DNA from: Thauera propionica | GTDB taxonomy: Bacteria > Pseudomonadota > Gammaproteobacteria > Burkholderiales > Rhodocyclaceae | Length of the DNA: 64,000 bases | Reading direction: 5' to 3' | Assembly: GCF_002245655.1 (NCBI RefSeq) | Contig: NZ_NOIH01000003.1 | Span: 372,001-436,000 of the forward strand | Part shown: one piece after another, positions 16,476 to 26,768 of the stretch | Position numbering within the stretch: position 1 is the first letter of the stretch | Layout: every line of letters starts with the position of its first letter | Notes under the pieces: generated by a model | What the model saw: only the letters and a program-made list of their open reading frames with translations | The model's database searches: none | What the model was told of the DNA's origin: nothing | Position numbers and translations under genes: made by a program

Positions 16476-19400
16476 ATGACCCAACGTCTGCGCGAAATTC
16501 CGTACAACTACACCTCGTTCTCGGACCGCGAGATCGTCATGCGCCTGCTCGGCGACGAAGCCTGGGCAGTGCTGGACGAACTGCGCGAAGAGCGCGTTAC
16601 CGGGCGCTCGGCGCGCATGCTGTACGAAGTGCTCGGCGACATCTGGGTCGTACGCCGCAACCCTTACCTCGAAGACGACCTGCTGGACAGCCGCGAGCGG
16701 CGCGAGGCGCTGATCGGCGCACTCAACCACCGCCTGAACGAGATCGAGAAGCGCCGTCAGGGCAATGACCGCGTCGCACTGCTGATCGCGCGCGCTCGCG
16801 AGGCCGTGTCCAGCTTCGAGGCCTGGTTCGACGCTACGGCACGTCGGCGCAGGTCGGTGCTGAAGGCGCTGTCGCGCCATACCCGCCGCGACAACATCTG
16901 CTTCGACGGCCACGCCCGCGTGTCCCACGTCACCGATGCCACCGACTGGCGCGTCGAATACCCCTTCGTCGTCCTCTACCCCGACACCGAGGACGAAATG
17001 GCGCCGCTGGTGCGCGAATGCATCACGCTCGGGCTGACGATCATCCCGCGCGGCGGCGGCACCGGCTACACCGGCGGCGCCGTGCCGCTCGACGCCAACT
17101 CGGTGGTGATCAACACAGAGAAGCTGATCGACATCGGCTCGGTCGAGGAGCTGACCCTGCCCGACGCCGACGGCAAGCCGATGGCCACGCCCTACGCCAC
17201 AATCCGTACCGGCGCGGGCGTCGTCACCGAGCGCGTATCCGAAGCCGCAGGGCTGGCCGGCCGTGTGTTCGCGGTCGACCCGACCTCGGCCAGCGCCTCC
17301 TGTGTCGGCGGCAACATCGCCATGAATGCCGGCGGCAAGAAGGCCGTGCTGTGGGGCACCGCGCTCGACAACCTGGCGTGGTGGAAGATGGTCACGCCCG
17401 ACGGCAACTGGCTGGAGGTCGATCGCCTCGACCACAACTTCGGCAAGATCCACGAGCAGCACACCGCGCGGTTCCGCCTGCGCCGCTTCGACGGCCTGAC
17501 CTACAAGCCGCTGGGCGAGGAAGTCCTGTCGATGCCTGGCGCGCACTGTCGCAAGGATGGCCTGGGCAAGGACGTCACCGACAAGTTCCTCGGCGGCATT
17601 CCCGGCGTGCAGAAGGAAGGCACGGATGGCCTCATCGTGGCCGCACGCTGGGTGCTGCACAAGATGCCGCCGATCACACGTACCGTCTGCCTGGAGTTCT
17701 TCGGCCAGGTACGCGAGGCGGTGCCGGCCATCGTCGAGATCACCGACTACTTCAAGCCGGGCGGTGCCGGCAATACCGCCGGCGTGCTGCTGGCCGGCCT
17801 CGAGCACCTTGACGAGCGCTACGTGAAGGCGGTCGGCTACGCCACCAAGGCCAAGCGCCACGGCCGGCCCAAGATGGTGCTGATCGGCGACATCGTCGGC
17901 TTCGACGAAAACGCGGTGATGAGTGCTGCCTCCGAGGTCGTGCGCATGACCAACAGCCGCGGCGCCGAAGGCTTCATCGCCGTCAGCCCCGAGCAGCGCA
18001 AGCGCTTCTGGCTGGAGCGCAGCCGCACCGCGGCCATCTCGCGCCACACCAACGCGTTCAAGATCAACGAGGACGTGGTGATCCCGCTGCCGCGCATGGG
18101 CGAGTACTGCGACGGCATCGAGCGCATCAACATCGAATTGTCGACGCAGAACAAGATCCAGCTGTGCGACGCCCTGACCGAGTTCCTGAGCGGCGAACTG
18201 CCACTCGACGTCAAGGACGCGGAGGTAGATCGCGACACGCTGCTCGCCGACCACCGCGCCCAAGCGCTGGAACAGGTCGCCAAGGTGCGCCGGCGCTGGC
18301 AGTGGCTGCTCGATAACCTCGACACGCCGCTTGCCGAGGCCGAGCAGCACTTCGCCGAGCACGGCATCGAGGCAGGCGAACTCTCCAACCGCGCCGCCAA
18401 CCCAACGCTGTTCCACCGCCTGCAGGACTACTCGATCCGCGTGTCGTGGAAGACCGAACTGCGCCCGCTGCTCGAGCAGACCTTCGACGGCGCCCTGTTC
18501 GCCCGCATCCTCGCGCGCATCACCGAAATCCATCGCGAGATCCTGCGCGGCCGCGTCTTCGTCGCGCTGCACATGCACGCCGGCGACGGCAACGTGCATA
18601 CCAACCTGCCGGTCAACTCCGACCACTACGAGATGCTGCAGACCGCCAACCGCGCAGTCGACCGCATCATGGCGCTGGCGCGCAGCCTGAACGGCGTGAT
18701 CTCCGGCGAACACGGCATCGGCATCACCAAGCTCGACTACCTCACCGACGAGGAGATGGGCGCGTTCTGGGCCTACAAGGCCAAGGTCGACCCCGAGGGC
18801 CGCTTCAACCGCGGCAAGCTGATGCGCAATGGCCCGATCAAGGGCAACCTCGACAACGCCTACACCCCCAGCTTCAACCTGATGGGCCACGAGTCCATCA
18901 TCATGGAGCAGACCGACGTCGGCGACATCGCCCACGACATCAAGGACTGCCTGCGCTGCGGCAAGTGCAAGCCGGTGTGCTCCACCCACGTGCCGCGCGC
19001 CAACCTGCTGTATTCGCCGCGCAACAAGATCCTCAGCACCTCGCTGCTGATCGAAGCCTTCCTGTACGAGGAGCAGACCCGCCGCGGCGTGTCGCTGGCG
19101 CACTGGGCAGAGTTCGAGGACGTGGCCGACCATTGCACGATCTGCCACAAGTGCGAGAAACCCTGTCCGGTGGACATCGACTTCGGCGACGTGTCGATCA
19201 AGATGCGCAACCTGCTGCGCAAACAGGGCAAGAAGTCCTTCAACCCGGGCAAGGCCGCGGCAATGGCTTTCCTCACCATCAAGGACCCGGCGACCATCAA
19301 GGCGATGCGCGTCGGCATGATGGACTGGGGCTACAAGGCGCAGCGCTGGGCGCACGAGATGGCGAAGAAGTTCGGCCTCATCCAGCCGCAGGTGAAGACG

Positions 19401-20357
19401 CCGCCGGCCACGCTCGGCAAGGCGCCGATCAAGGCGCAGGTGATCCACTTCATCAACAAGCCGATGCCGGGCAACCTGCCCAAGAAGACCAGCCGCGCGC
19501 TTCTGGACATCGAGGACGACAAGGTCATCCCGGTGATCCGCGACCCGCAGAAGGCCAACGGCGATTCGGAAGCAGTGTTCTACTTCCCGGGCTGCGGCTC
19601 CGAGCGCCTGTTCAGTCAGGTCGGCCTGGCGACCCAGGCCATGCTCTACCACGTCGGCACGCAGACCGTGCTGCCACCGGGCTACCTGTGCTGCGGCTAT
19701 CCGCAGACCGCGGCCGGCGAGGAGGACAAGGGCCAGAAGATCACCACCGACAACCGTGTGCTCTTCCACCGTGTCGCCAATACGCTGAACTATCTCGACA
19801 TCAAGACCGTGATCGTGTCCTGCGGCACCTGCATGGACCAGTTGCAAAAGTACGAATTCGAGAAGATCTTCCCCGGCTGCCGCCTGCTCGACATCCACGA
19901 GTACCTGATGGAGAAAGGTGTCAGGCTCGAGGGCGTGAATGGCGTGAAGTACATGTACCACGAGCCCTGCCATACGCCGATGAAGGTGCATTCGGGCATC
20001 AAGGTCGCCAACGAGCTGATGGGCACGCGCGTCGACCTCTCCGATCGCTGCTGCGGCGAGTCGGGCACGCTCGCGGTCGCGCGCCCCGACATCTCAACCC
20101 AGGTGCGCTTCCGCAAGCAGGAGGAGATCGAGAAGGGTGCGGCCAAGCTGCGTGGCGACGACCCGAACGCCAAGGTCAAGATGCTGACCTCCTGCCCGAG
20201 CTGCCTGCAGGGCATGCACCGCTACGCCAACGACGCCGGCGGCATCGAGCCCGACTACATCGTCGTGGAGCTGGCCAAGCACCTGCTGGGCGAGAACTGG
20301 CTGCCGGACTACGTCAGCAAGGCCAACAGCGGCGGCATCGAACGCGTGCTGCTGTAA
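16476..20357 (+). CDS. DUF3683 FAD-linked oxidoreductase with two Fe-S motifs and CCG domain
   Basis: This 1293-residue, apparently cytoplasmic or membrane-peripheral flavoprotein has an N-terminal DUF3683 region (about 1-120) and an FAD-binding PCMH domain ([17 protein letters not shown] near 190). An FAD-oxidase C domain follows ([12 protein letters not shown] near 705, [11 protein letters not shown] near 740), then two ferredoxin motifs ([11 protein letters not shown] near 824 and [11 protein letters not shown] near 887). Heterodisulphide-reductase-like cysteine blocks come last (CCGYPQT near 1071, CGTC, CCGESGT near 1191). It unites what GlcDEF or Dld/LldEFG split into separate chains, so a 2-hydroxyacid dehydrogenase feeding the quinone pool is likely. 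The substrate is unknown. Confidence 0.88.
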   Translation: MTQRLREIPYNYTSFSDREIVMRLLGDEAWAVLDELREERVTGRSARMLYEVLGDIWVVRRNPYLEDDLLDSRERREALIGALNHRLNEIEKRRQGNDRVALLIARAREAVSSFEAWFDATARRRRSVLKALSRHTRRDNICFDGHARVSHVTDATDWRVEYPFVVLYPDTEDEMAPLVRECITLGLTIIPRGGGTGYTGGAVPLDANSVVINTEKLIDIGSVEELTLPDADGKPMATPYATIRTGAGVVTERVSEAAGLAGRVFAVDPTSASASCVGGNIAMNAGGKKAVLWGTALDNLAWWKMVTPDGNWLEVDRLDHNFGKIHEQHTARFRLRRFDGLTYKPLGEEVLSMPGAHCRKDGLGKDVTDKFLGGIPGVQKEGTDGLIVAARWVLHKMPPITRTVCLEFFGQVREAVPAIVEITDYFKPGGAGNTAGVLLAGLEHLDERYVKAVGYATKAKRHGRPKMVLIGDIVGFDENAVMSAASEVVRMTNSRGAEGFIAVSPEQRKRFWLERSRTAAISRHTNAFKINEDVVIPLPRMGEYCDGIERINIELSTQNKIQLCDALTEFLSGELPLDVKDAEVDRDTLLADHRAQALEQVAKVRRRWQWLLDNLDTPLAEAEQHFAEHGIEAGELSNRAANPTLFHRLQDYSIRVSWKTELRPLLEQTFDGALFARILARITEIHREILRGRVFVALHMHAGDGNVHTNLPVNSDHYEMLQTANRAVDRIMALARSLNGVISGEHGIGITKLDYLTDEEMGAFWAYKAKVDPEGRFNRGKLMRNGPIKGNLDNAYTPSFNLMGHESIIMEQTDVGDIAHDIKDCLRCGKCKPVCSTHVPRANLLYSPRNKILSTSLLIEAFLYEEQTRRGVSLAHWAEFEDVADHCTICHKCEKPCPVDIDFGDVSIKMRNLLRKQGKKSFNPGKAAAMAFLTIKDPATIKAMRVGMMDWGYKAQRWAHEMAKKFGLIQPQVKTPPATLGKAPIKAQVIHFINKPMPGNLPKKTSRALLDIEDDKVIPVIRDPQKANGDSEAVFYFPGCGSERLFSQVGLATQAMLYHVGTQTVLPPGYLCCGYPQTAAGEEDKGQKITTDNRVLFHRVANTLNYLDIKTVIVSCGTCMDQLQKYEFEKIFPGCRLLDIHEYLMEKGVRLEGVNGVKYMYHEPCHTPMKVHSGIKVANELMGTRVDLSDRCCGESGTLAVARPDISTQVRFRKQEEIEKGAAKLRGDDPNAKVKMLTSCPSCLQGMHRYANDAGGIEPDYIVVELAKHLLGENWLPDYVSKANSGGIERVLL

Positions 20358-20375
20358 GCGGCAGAAACGCGCGGC

Positions 20376-20408
20376 GCGGGCCGGAGCGGCGTAAGCCCTC
20401 CGGCCCGC
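20376..20408. terminator. Strong bidirectional hairpin
   Basis: An 11-bp perfect stem (GCGGGCCGGAG and CTCCGGCCCGC) with an 11-nt loop begins 19 bp after the flavoprotein stop and before the convergent sirtuin gene. A second GC hairpin (CGCCCGC-TGC-GGGCG) follows at about 20420. There is no T-tract, but the position fits a shared terminator. Confidence 0.6.
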
Positions 20409-20438
20409 GTCACATCCGGCGCCCGCTGCGGGCGGGGC

Positions 20439-21227
20439 TCAGTCCTCGGCCGGTTCGTGCGGATGGATGCGCTGCCACAGCTCCGCCATCGCCTCGGCAG
20501 CCCCGAGGCGCAGACGATGATCGACGATATGGCTGACTTCGGTGTCGCCGGGATTGATCTCGACGCTCGGCACGCCGGCGCGCGCGGCCCACACGACCGG
20601 CCCCGCGATATAGGGAAACACGCTGGTCGTGCCGATGGAGACGACCAGGTCGACACCGTCCTGCAGTACGTGTTCGAGACGCTCGATGGCGCGCGGCGGC
20701 AACGGCTCGCCAAACAGCACGACATCAGGACGCATGACGCCGCCGCAACGCGGGCATTCGGGCGGAATCTGCAGGCCGGCGTAATCCGGCACCTTGCGTC
20801 CATGCGGACAGTCATTGCAGCGCAGCCTATGGACCGTGCCGTGGATCTCGATCAGGTTGCGCGATCCGGCATCGGCATGCAGGCCGTCGACGTTCTGCGT
20901 CAGCACGCATACCATCGGTTTTTCCTGCTCGAGCGCGGCGATCAGGCGATGTGCCGCGTTCGGTCGGGCGCCGCGGCAATTGGCCTCGATCTCGGCGATG
21001 TAGCGCCAGGCGATGTCGGGGCGCAGCGCCATCATCTCGCCCGACAGCGCCTCCTCGATCGTCAGCCCTTCGGCCGTGAGCCGGTCGTGGTAAAGGCCGC
21101 CGATGCCGCGATAGGTCGGCAGGCCCGAATCCGCAGAAATCCCGGCGCCGGTGATGAACAGGATGCGCCGCGCACGCCCCAGCAGCGAGGCCACGCGATC
21201 GAGCACGGGGTCGCCGATCATGCGCAA
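20439..21227 (-). CDS. NAD-dependent protein deacylase, CobB/SIR2 type
   Basis: This 262-residue sirtuin removes acyl groups from lysines using NAD. It shows GAGISADSGLPTYRG (about residues 27-41), TQNVDGLHADAG, the catalytic His in EIHGTVHRLRC and a zinc site made by CNDC and CPRC. SIGTTSVFPYIAG lies near the C-terminus. It is a metabolic or regulatory sirtuin, quite different in size and context from the SIR2 defence protein at 58.1 kb. Confidence 0.93.
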   Translation of the reverse strand: MRMIGDPVLDRVASLLGRARRILFITGAGISADSGLPTYRGIGGLYHDRLTAEGLTIEEALSGEMMALRPDIAWRYIAEIEANCRGARPNAAHRLIAALEQEKPMVCVLTQNVDGLHADAGSRNLIEIHGTVHRLRCNDCPHGRKVPDYAGLQIPPECPRCGGVMRPDVVLFGEPLPPRAIERLEHVLQDGVDLVVSIGTTSVFPYIAGPVVWAARAGVPSVEINPGDTEVSHIVDHRLRLGAAEAMAELWQRIHPHEPAED

Positions 21228-21269
21228 CGCCTCACACGCAGGTGATGCACTGGCAGGCTCATGCCTCGC

Positions 21270-21914
21270 TCAGCGACCTTCGGGCGCGTTGAGGATTAGG
21301 TAGCGCCTGCGATCTTCCTCGAAGCGGTCGAGTACCGCGCTGCGCTCGCGCATCTTGGCGTCGATGATGCTGCGCTGGGCGACGATCTCGCCATCAAGGC
21401 TACGAATGTCGTTCTCGAGGTCGGCCGGCATGCGGCCTTCGGGGTAGCCTGCGCCCCTCTCGATGAGCTCCTTCTGCTGCAGCAACAGCGCGGTTTCACG
21501 CTCGCGCAGCGTGTGGATGGTGCGGTCGAGATCCGCGACTTCGCGATCACGGCGGCTATCGAGGTCCTCGACGCTGCGGTAGGTTTCGAGCAGGGCTTCA
21601 TCGAGGCGCTGCTGCTTCATGCGCGCCACTTCGTCGAGGCGGCGCTGGCGCTCCTCGGCATTGCGGCGGGCGATCTCGTCGGCAGAGAGCGGTGCTGGAA
21701 CGACGCGACGCACCAGCCCCGACGGGCTCACCTCGCGGTACGCACGGCCGTAGCAGACCTCGGGCAGGATGTCGCCGCAGACCGGCTGCCCACCGACATC
21801 GCAGCAGTAGATCGTGCGTGCACGCGGTGCCTGGGCGAACGCGGCCTCTGGCGCCCACAGCGCCAGCAGCAGCACACCCGACAGGGACCAGAGTTCAGCG
21901 CGACGCAATCCCAT
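21270..21914 (-). CDS. Secreted coiled-coil protein of unknown function
   Basis: The 214-residue protein has a signal peptide ([20 protein letters not shown], cleaved near AFAQA). A four-cysteine N-terminal segment ([20 protein letters not shown]) resembles DUF4124-type domains. A long charged coiled coil covers about residues 75-200, rich in Arg and Glu ([20 protein letters not shown]). It may be an envelope spacer or scaffold. The start is placed at the ATG at 21914, which overlaps the pyrE 3' end by 20 nt, so it is coupled to pyrE. No function is assigned. Confidence 0.65.
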   Translation of the reverse strand: MGLRRAELWSLSGVLLLALWAPEAAFAQAPRARTIYCCDVGGQPVCGDILPEVCYGRAYREVSPSGLVRRVVPAPLSADEIARRNAEERQRRLDEVARMKQQRLDEALLETYRSVEDLDSRRDREVADLDRTIHTLRERETALLLQQKELIERGAGYPEGRMPADLENDIRSLDGEIVAQRSIIDAKMRERSAVLDRFEEDRRRYLILNAPEGR

Positions 21915-22539
21915 AACGCTCCCGATAGGTCTGCACCGCGTCAAGGTTGGCGGCGAGGTCCGGACTGTCTGCGAGATAGGCGATCAGGTCCTCGAGGGTG
22001 GCGACCGCGATCACCGGAATGCCGTAATTCTCACGCACCTCCTGCACCGCGGACAACTCGCCCTTGCCACGCTCCATGCGATCGAGAGCAATCACGACAC
22101 CCGCGGGGGTAGCGCCGGCCGCACGGATGATCTCGACCGACTCGCGCACTGAAGTGCCTGCTGAGATCACGTCGTCGAGAATCAGCACCCTGCCGCGTAG
22201 CGGCGCGCCGATCAGCGTGCCGCCTTCGCCGTGGTCCTTGGCTTCCTTGCGGTTGAAGGCGAACGGCAGGTCGATACCTTCCTCCGCCAGGCGGATGGCC
22301 GTGCCGGCGACCAGCGGAATGCCCTTGTAGGCCGGCCCGAACAGCATGTCGCAGGCCACGCTCGAGGCCCGGATCGCACGCGCATAGTAGCCGCACAGCT
22401 CGCGGAATGATGCGCCGTCATCGAACAGCCCCGCGTTGAAGAAATAGGGCGAATTGCGTCCCGCCTTGGTGACGAATGCGCCGAAGCGCAGCACACCCTT
22501 GCGGCAGGCGAGGGCGATGAAATCCCGGCTAAAATCCAC
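21895..22539 (-). CDS. pyrE: Orotate phosphoribosyltransferase
   Basis: PyrE converts orotate and PRPP to OMP in pyrimidine synthesis. The protein has the PRPP-binding motif [18 protein letters not shown] and the orotate-site segment [14 protein letters not shown]. The start is uncertain. A GTG at 22539 follows a GGAGA ribosome site and begins [11 protein letters not shown], as in relatives, giving 214 residues. An ATG at 22563 would add eight residues. It is divergent from the exonuclease gene. Confidence 0.94.
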   Translation of the reverse strand: MDFSRDFIALACRKGVLRFGAFVTKAGRNSPYFFNAGLFDDGASFRELCGYYARAIRASSVACDMLFGPAYKGIPLVAGTAIRLAEEGIDLPFAFNRKEAKDHGEGGTLIGAPLRGRVLILDDVISAGTSVRESVEIIRAAGATPAGVVIALDRMERGKGELSAVQEVRENYGIPVIAVATLEDLIAYLADSPDLAANLDAVQTYRERYGIASR

Positions 22540-22578
22540 GGCTCTCCGGCTGCAGCGCAGCATTTCTGGAAAACCCCC

Positions 22579-23361
22579 ATGTTACGCATCATCTCCCTCA
22601 ACCTCAACGGCATCCGGTCAGCCGTCAGCAAGGGCCTGCTGGACTGGCTTCCCGAACAACAGGCCGACGTCGTCTGCCTGCAGGAACTGAAGGCGCAGGC
22701 TGGCGACCTGAGTGCGGAAATGCGAGAGCCCGCTGGCATGAAGGGCTGGTTCCACCACGCCGAGAAGAAGGGCTACAGCGGCGTCGGCATCTACAGCCGG
22801 CACGCGCCCGACCGTGTGGTCGAAGGGCTGGGATTCGCCGATATCGACGCCGAGGGCCGATTCCTGCAGCTCGACTTCGGGCGCCTGTCGGTGGTGTCCC
22901 TGTACCTGCCGTCCGGCTCCAGCTCCGAGGAGCGCCTTCAGATCAAGTTTGGTTTCATGGAGCGCTTCCTGCCGCATATGGCCGCGCTGTTCGAAAGCGG
23001 ACAGGAGGTCGTCGTGTGCGGCGACTGGAACATCGCCCACCGCGAGATCGACCTGAAGAACTGGAAATCGAACCAGAAGAACTCCGGCTTCCTGCCCGAT
23101 GAACGCGCCTGGCTCAGCAGGCTGTTCGACGAGCAGGGCTGGATCGACGTGTATCGCCGCCTGTACCCGGATGCAACCGACGACTGCTACACGTGGTGGT
23201 CGAACCGCGGCCAGGCCTGGGCGAAGAACGTCGGCTGGCGGTTGGACTACCAGATCGCCACGCCCGAGATCGCCAGCACCGCGGTCACCGCCGCCGTCTA
23301 TAAGGCGCAGCGCTTCTCCGACCACGCGCCGCTGACCGTGGACTACGACTGGCAGCTGTAG
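22579..23361 (+). CDS. xth: Exodeoxyribonuclease III
   Basis: This 260-residue AP endonuclease and 3'-exonuclease acts in base-excision repair. The metal-binding and catalytic residues are visible: SLNLNGIRS (Asn), CLQELKAQ (Glu near 34), [10 protein letters not shown] (Asp and Asn near 150) and the C-terminal SDHAPL with its Asp-His pair. A TAAAAT -10-like box lies at about 22530 on this strand, inside the divergent pyrE start region. The 3' end converges with rquA, 10 bp apart. Confidence 0.95.
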   Translation: MLRIISLNLNGIRSAVSKGLLDWLPEQQADVVCLQELKAQAGDLSAEMREPAGMKGWFHHAEKKGYSGVGIYSRHAPDRVVEGLGFADIDAEGRFLQLDFGRLSVVSLYLPSGSSSEERLQIKFGFMERFLPHMAALFESGQEVVVCGDWNIAHREIDLKNWKSNQKNSGFLPDERAWLSRLFDEQGWIDVYRRLYPDATDDCYTWWSNRGQAWAKNVGWRLDYQIATPEIASTAVTAAVYKAQRFSDHAPLTVDYDWQL

Positions 23362-23371
23362 GGCGACCGCC

Positions 23372-24064
23372 TCAGCGCCGGGTCGCGACGACGAGCTGGT
23401 ACAGGCCGCCGAAGCGGGTTTCCTTGTGCCAGTCGAAATCGCGCGCCTCGGCCGCGAGGGTTTCGAGCGGCACGTCCAGCAAGGACTCGGCAAACGGTTC
23501 GAGCCAGCGGAACACCACCGCCATGACCGGCGCCAGCAGATGGCCGCGGCGCGGGCGGTGGTAGTCGACGAACACCGCGCGACCGCCCGGCTTCACTGCG
23601 GCGAGCAGGTTGGCGACGATGCGGCGGCGCTCCGGCTCGGGCACTTCGTGCAGCAGAAAGAAGCAGCACACTCCGTCAAAGCGCTCATCCAGCGGCTCCA
23701 CCAGATCGAAGACCTCGGCCCGCGCCTGCGGCAGGCCCGCAAGCTTGCGTCGCACGTTGGCAATCTGGATGGGCGCCACATCCCGGACGTCGAGCCGCCC
23801 GCCAACACCGACGCGACGCGCGAGCATCGGCGACAGCGCGCCATACACGCACGCAGCCTGCAACACACTGTCGCCCGGCGCGAACCGGTCGACAGTCCAG
23901 CGCATCAGCCGCCCCGCGTTGCCCCACAGGATCGCGGAGACGACGGGCATGCGGTCGAGCCAGGGCATCGTTCGCGGGCTCAGATAGGCCCAGGCATAGG
24001 TGCGGCAAAGGTAGCCGGGGAGGAAGGCGACAGGCGGGGCGGTCGTTTCGTTGCGTGTATTCAT
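23372..24064 (-). CDS. rquA: RquA-like rhodoquinone biosynthesis protein
   Basis: RquA exchanges the methoxy group of ubiquinone for an amino group to make rhodoquinone, the low-potential carrier used with fumarate reduction. The 230-residue protein has the RquA hallmarks: YAWAYLSPRTMPWLDR (about 25-40), ILWGNAGRLMRW, VLQAACVYGALSPMLARRVG in place of the usual SAM motif, LDVRDVAPIQIANVRRKL, CCFFLLHEVPEPERRRIV, and VFVDYHRP followed by VFRWLEPFAESLLD. The unusual VLQAACVYG in place of a canonical E/DxGxGxG is characteristic of RquA. The start is the ATG at 24064; the upstream open frame is not conserved. Confidence 0.85.
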   Translation of the reverse strand: MNTRNETTAPPVAFLPGYLCRTYAWAYLSPRTMPWLDRMPVVSAILWGNAGRLMRWTVDRFAPGDSVLQAACVYGALSPMLARRVGVGGRLDVRDVAPIQIANVRRKLAGLPQARAEVFDLVEPLDERFDGVCCFFLLHEVPEPERRRIVANLLAAVKPGGRAVFVDYHRPRRGHLLAPVMAVVFRWLEPFAESLLDVPLETLAAEARDFDWHKETRFGGLYQLVVATRR

Positions 24065-24152
24065 CGAGATCAGGGCGTACGTTCGTCGGCCCGGCTCGCC
24101 CTGCCGCGGCACTTTGCGTGCAGGCGGCGCCAATGACCTCCGGGTTGTTCCG

Positions 24153-24158
24153 ACTATA
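24153..24158 (-). promoter_or_regulatory. Candidate -10 for rquA; 310-bp intergenic region
   Basis: On the minus strand TATAGT lies about 90 bp ahead of the rquA ATG, without a clear -35. The whole gap between rquA and the DUF883 gene (24065-24374) was read. It holds no ORF with a recognisable product and no strong hairpin. It includes a good ribosome site (GAAGGAGA) for the DUF883 gene. Confidence 0.3.
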
Positions 24159-24374
24159 CCGGGATTGCCTGACAGAAAATCGCACGACATCCGATTGCGT
24201 TCCCCGACCCTGGCAGCCGGGCGTCGCGCCTGCGCGCCATCGCAAGCATCTCGCGAAGCCCGCGCGAGGCCGCGCTTTGTTACCGATCGCGCATTGCCTT
24301 CGGGAACACAGGGGGTTAGCCTTGTGTCAGTAAGGCAGTAGTCCATTTGTCATGCCGGAAGAAGGAGACTCATC

Positions 24375-24686
24375 ATGAGCACGACCACCACCCCCCCGAA
24401 AGACAAGCTGGTTGGCGACCTCAAGGCCATCATCGCCGACGCGGAAGAGTTGCTGAAGCTGACCGCAGGCCAGACCGGCGACAAGCTCGTCGATGTCCGC
24501 GGCCGCATGGGCGAGCGCCTCGCCGCTGCCAAGGAGCGCATCTCGGAAGCGGAAGCCGCGATTATCGACTCTGGGAAGAAGGCCGCGCGCGCCACCGACG
24601 ATTACGTGCATGAGCATCCGTGGCAATCGCTGGGCGTCGCCGCCGGCGTCGCCTTCCTGCTCGGCCTGCTCGCCGGCCGTCGCTGA
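24375..24686 (+). CDS. DUF883 (ElaB/YqjD-type) membrane-anchored protein
   Basis: The 103-residue protein has an amphipathic helical N-terminal part (DLKAIIADAEELLKLTAGQT, then a region rich in Ala and Glu). One C-terminal membrane segment carries the family motif HPWQSLGVAAGVAFLLGLLAGRR. E. coli relatives (ElaB, YqjD) are stationary-phase inner-membrane proteins that bind ribosomes. It is first in a tight three-gene operon (DUF883, YqjE-like, YqjK-like), the same order as E. coli yqjD-yqjE-yqjK. Confidence 0.88.
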   Translation: MSTTTTPPKDKLVGDLKAIIADAEELLKLTAGQTGDKLVDVRGRMGERLAAAKERISEAEAAIIDSGKKAARATDDYVHEHPWQSLGVAAGVAFLLGLLAGRR

Positions 24687-24694
24687 TCCCGCAG

Positions 24695-25078
24695 ATGGCT
24701 GCCGAACCGAAGCCGCGTCTGGCCGACAGTCTGCACGGCATCGTCGATGCCGGCCTGCAGACGGTGCAGACGCGGCTCGAGTTGCTGGCGCTCGAGCTTC
24801 AGGAAGAGAAGCTGCGCCTGTCCGGACTCGCGATCAACATCGTGCTGTGCGGGCTGCTGCTGGGCTTCGGCCTGGTCTTCCTGATGGTGTTCCTTACCGT
24901 GCTGTTCTGGGAGGAGCACCGTCTGATCGCGCTCGGCATCTCGACCGCGGTATGCCTTGGCGGAGGACTGCTTGCGGCCAGCAACGCGGCGCGCGAGTTC
25001 AAGCGCGGCAGCCGCCTGTTTGCCGCCAGCCTCGCGGAACTCGCGCGCGATCGCGATGCGTTGAAGCCGCGTGAGTGA
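24695..25078 (+). CDS. YqjE-like phage-holin-family membrane protein
   Basis: The 127-residue protein has an amphipathic N-terminus (LADSLHGIVDAGLQTVQTRL), two membrane segments (about residues 43-70 and 78-98) and a charged C-terminus. It belongs to the Phage_holin_3_6/YqjE family, which is membrane-located with no proven holin role. The ATG at 24695 lies 8 nt after the DUF883 stop. The end overlaps or abuts the YqjK-like gene (GTGAGTGA). Confidence 0.85.
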   Translation: MAAEPKPRLADSLHGIVDAGLQTVQTRLELLALELQEEKLRLSGLAINIVLCGLLLGFGLVFLMVFLTVLFWEEHRLIALGISTAVCLGGGLLAASNAAREFKRGSRLFAASLAELARDRDALKPRE

Positions 25079-25098
25079 CCATCGCCGGCCGGCCTGAA

Positions 25099-25470
25099 AT
25101 GGACCCAAGACTCGTCGAGATCGCCCTGCGCAAGCAGCGCCTGCAGCTTCGCGCCGAAACACAGCGCGACGACATGACTTATCGCCTGCGCGGCATCGAT
25201 GCAACGCTCGATCGCATCGATGCCGCGCGCGAGCACCTCGCCTGGGCAAAGGAAAAGGCACCGCTGCTGTCGATTGGTGTGCTGACCGTTCTGGCGCTCA
25301 AACCCCGCCTCACCCTGCGCCTGGCCAGGCGCGCCTGGGTCGGCTGGCTGCTGCTGCGCCAGGCCCGCGGCCGCCCGCTGGCGGCGCTGCTGCCCATGGC
25401 CGCCCCCGTGCTGGGACGGCTGCTCGGCGTACTCAGCCGCGCGATTTCGCAGCGGGCAGCACGAGGTTGA
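25099..25470 (+). CDS. YqjK-like protein
   Basis: The 123-residue protein starts with RLVEIALRKQRLQLRAETQR, the basic amphipathic helix of YqjK proteins. Hydrophobic, arginine-rich segments follow. A GTG at 25075 that overlaps the yqjE-like stop is an alternative start. The function is unknown. Its last 38 nt overlap the 3' end of the convergent uracil permease gene. Confidence 0.75.
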   Translation: MDPRLVEIALRKQRLQLRAETQRDDMTYRLRGIDATLDRIDAAREHLAWAKEKAPLLSIGVLTVLALKPRLTLRLARRAWVGWLLLRQARGRPLAALLPMAAPVLGRLLGVLSRAISQRAARG

Positions 25471-26680
25471 GCAGCACGGCGACCACACCGCACAGGCTCA
25501 CGCCCTGCAGGGTCAGGCCGTCGAAGTTCAGTGCCAGGCCGCCGATCCCCATCACCAGCACCGCAGACACGATCACGAGATTGCGCGGCTCGTCCAGATC
25601 GACCCGCGCCTTGATCAGCGTGTTCAGGCCGATGCTGGCCACCGAGCCGAACATCAGCATCATGATGCCGCCCATCACCGGCACCGGAATCGTCGCCAGT
25701 AGCGCATTGAACTTGCCGAAGAAGGCCAGGATGATCGCAAGCACCGCGGCCCAGGTCATGATCGCCGGGTTGTAGTTCCTGGTCAGCGTCACCGCGCCGG
25801 TCACTTCCGAGTAGGTGGTGATCGGCGGACCGCCGACCATGCCGGCGAACAGCACGCCCAGCCCGTCGCCCGCCAGCGTGCGGTGCAGGCCCGGTTTCTC
25901 GGTGTAGTCCTTGCCCGTCACGCCGCCGATCGCCAGCACGTCGCCGACGTGCTCGATCGCCGGAGCCAGCGCCACCGGCAGCATGAACAGGATCGCCGCC
26001 AGCTCGAAGCTCGGAGCGACGAAGGTCGGCATCGAGAACCATGGCGCCTCGGCCACCTTGCCGAAGTCGACCAGGCCGAACAGGATCGCCGCGAAGTAAC
26101 CCGCGGCCACGCCGGCCAGGATCGGCACCAGCTTGAAGAAACCGCGCGCGAATACCGCCACCATCACCGTGGTGCCGAAGGCGATCGCCGCCACCGTCAG
26201 CGCGGTGGCGTAGGGTACGAGCTCGATCTTGCCGTCACCGCTGCGCCCCATCGCCATGTTGACCCCGACCGCAGCCAGCGACAGGCCGATGATCATGATG
26301 ATCGGCCCGACCACGACCGGCGGCATGTAGCGGTGCACGATTTCGGCGCCGTGCTTCCATACCAGGCCGGCAAAGAGGAAATACATCACTGACACGCAGG
26401 CCAGCGCCCCCATCGTTGCCGGCACGCCCCAGGTCTGGATGCTGAAGATGATCGGCGCGATGAAGGCGAAGCTGGAGCCGAGGAAGATCGGCACCTGGCG
26501 CCCGGTAACAAGCTGGAACAGCAAGGTGCCGACGCCCGCACCGAGCAGGGCCAGGCTCGGGTTGAGGCCGGTCAGCAGGGGCACCAGCACCAGCGCGCCG
26601 AAGGCGACGAACAGGATCTGGGCTCCGGAGATCGCCTGGCGCCACAACGGATCGGGCGACTGGATCGGGATTTCACGCAT
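25433..26680 (-). CDS. uraA: Uracil-xanthine permease (NCS2 family)
   Basis: This 415-residue inner-membrane symporter has about 12-14 membrane segments. NCS2 features include QILFVAFGALVLVPLLTGLN, GSSFAFIAPI and HVGDVLAIGGVTGKDY, where UraA has its uracil/proton-coupling residues. The GDGLGVLFAGMVGGPPITTYSE motif is of the NCS2 QE/N type. It follows upp by 88 bp, so it forms a uracil uptake and salvage unit. The 3' end overlaps the convergent YqjK-like gene. Confidence 0.93.
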   Translation of the reverse strand: MREIPIQSPDPLWRQAISGAQILFVAFGALVLVPLLTGLNPSLALLGAGVGTLLFQLVTGRQVPIFLGSSFAFIAPIIFSIQTWGVPATMGALACVSVMYFLFAGLVWKHGAEIVHRYMPPVVVGPIIMIIGLSLAAVGVNMAMGRSGDGKIELVPYATALTVAAIAFGTTVMVAVFARGFFKLVPILAGVAAGYFAAILFGLVDFGKVAEAPWFSMPTFVAPSFELAAILFMLPVALAPAIEHVGDVLAIGGVTGKDYTEKPGLHRTLAGDGLGVLFAGMVGGPPITTYSEVTGAVTLTRNYNPAIMTWAAVLAIILAFFGKFNALLATIPVPVMGGIMMLMFGSVASIGLNTLIKARVDLDEPRNLVIVSAVLVMGIGGLALNFDGLTLQGVSLCGVVAVLLNLVLPAAKSRG

Positions 26681-26768
26681 GGTCGTTCTCCGCCCCTCGG
26701 CACCGGCCGCGGCCGGCGGGGCATTGTCGTTTTAGGAAAGGGGATGGCACGCCGCCGCGTGCCGCAGC

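Noticed and set aside
16179-19991. A 1270-codon open frame antisense to the DUF3683 oxidoreductase
   Set aside because: It is a shadow of the high-GC coding strand. It has biased, low-complexity composition (runs of His, Val, Ala, Gly, Asp), and the opposite strand encodes a clear multi-domain enzyme.
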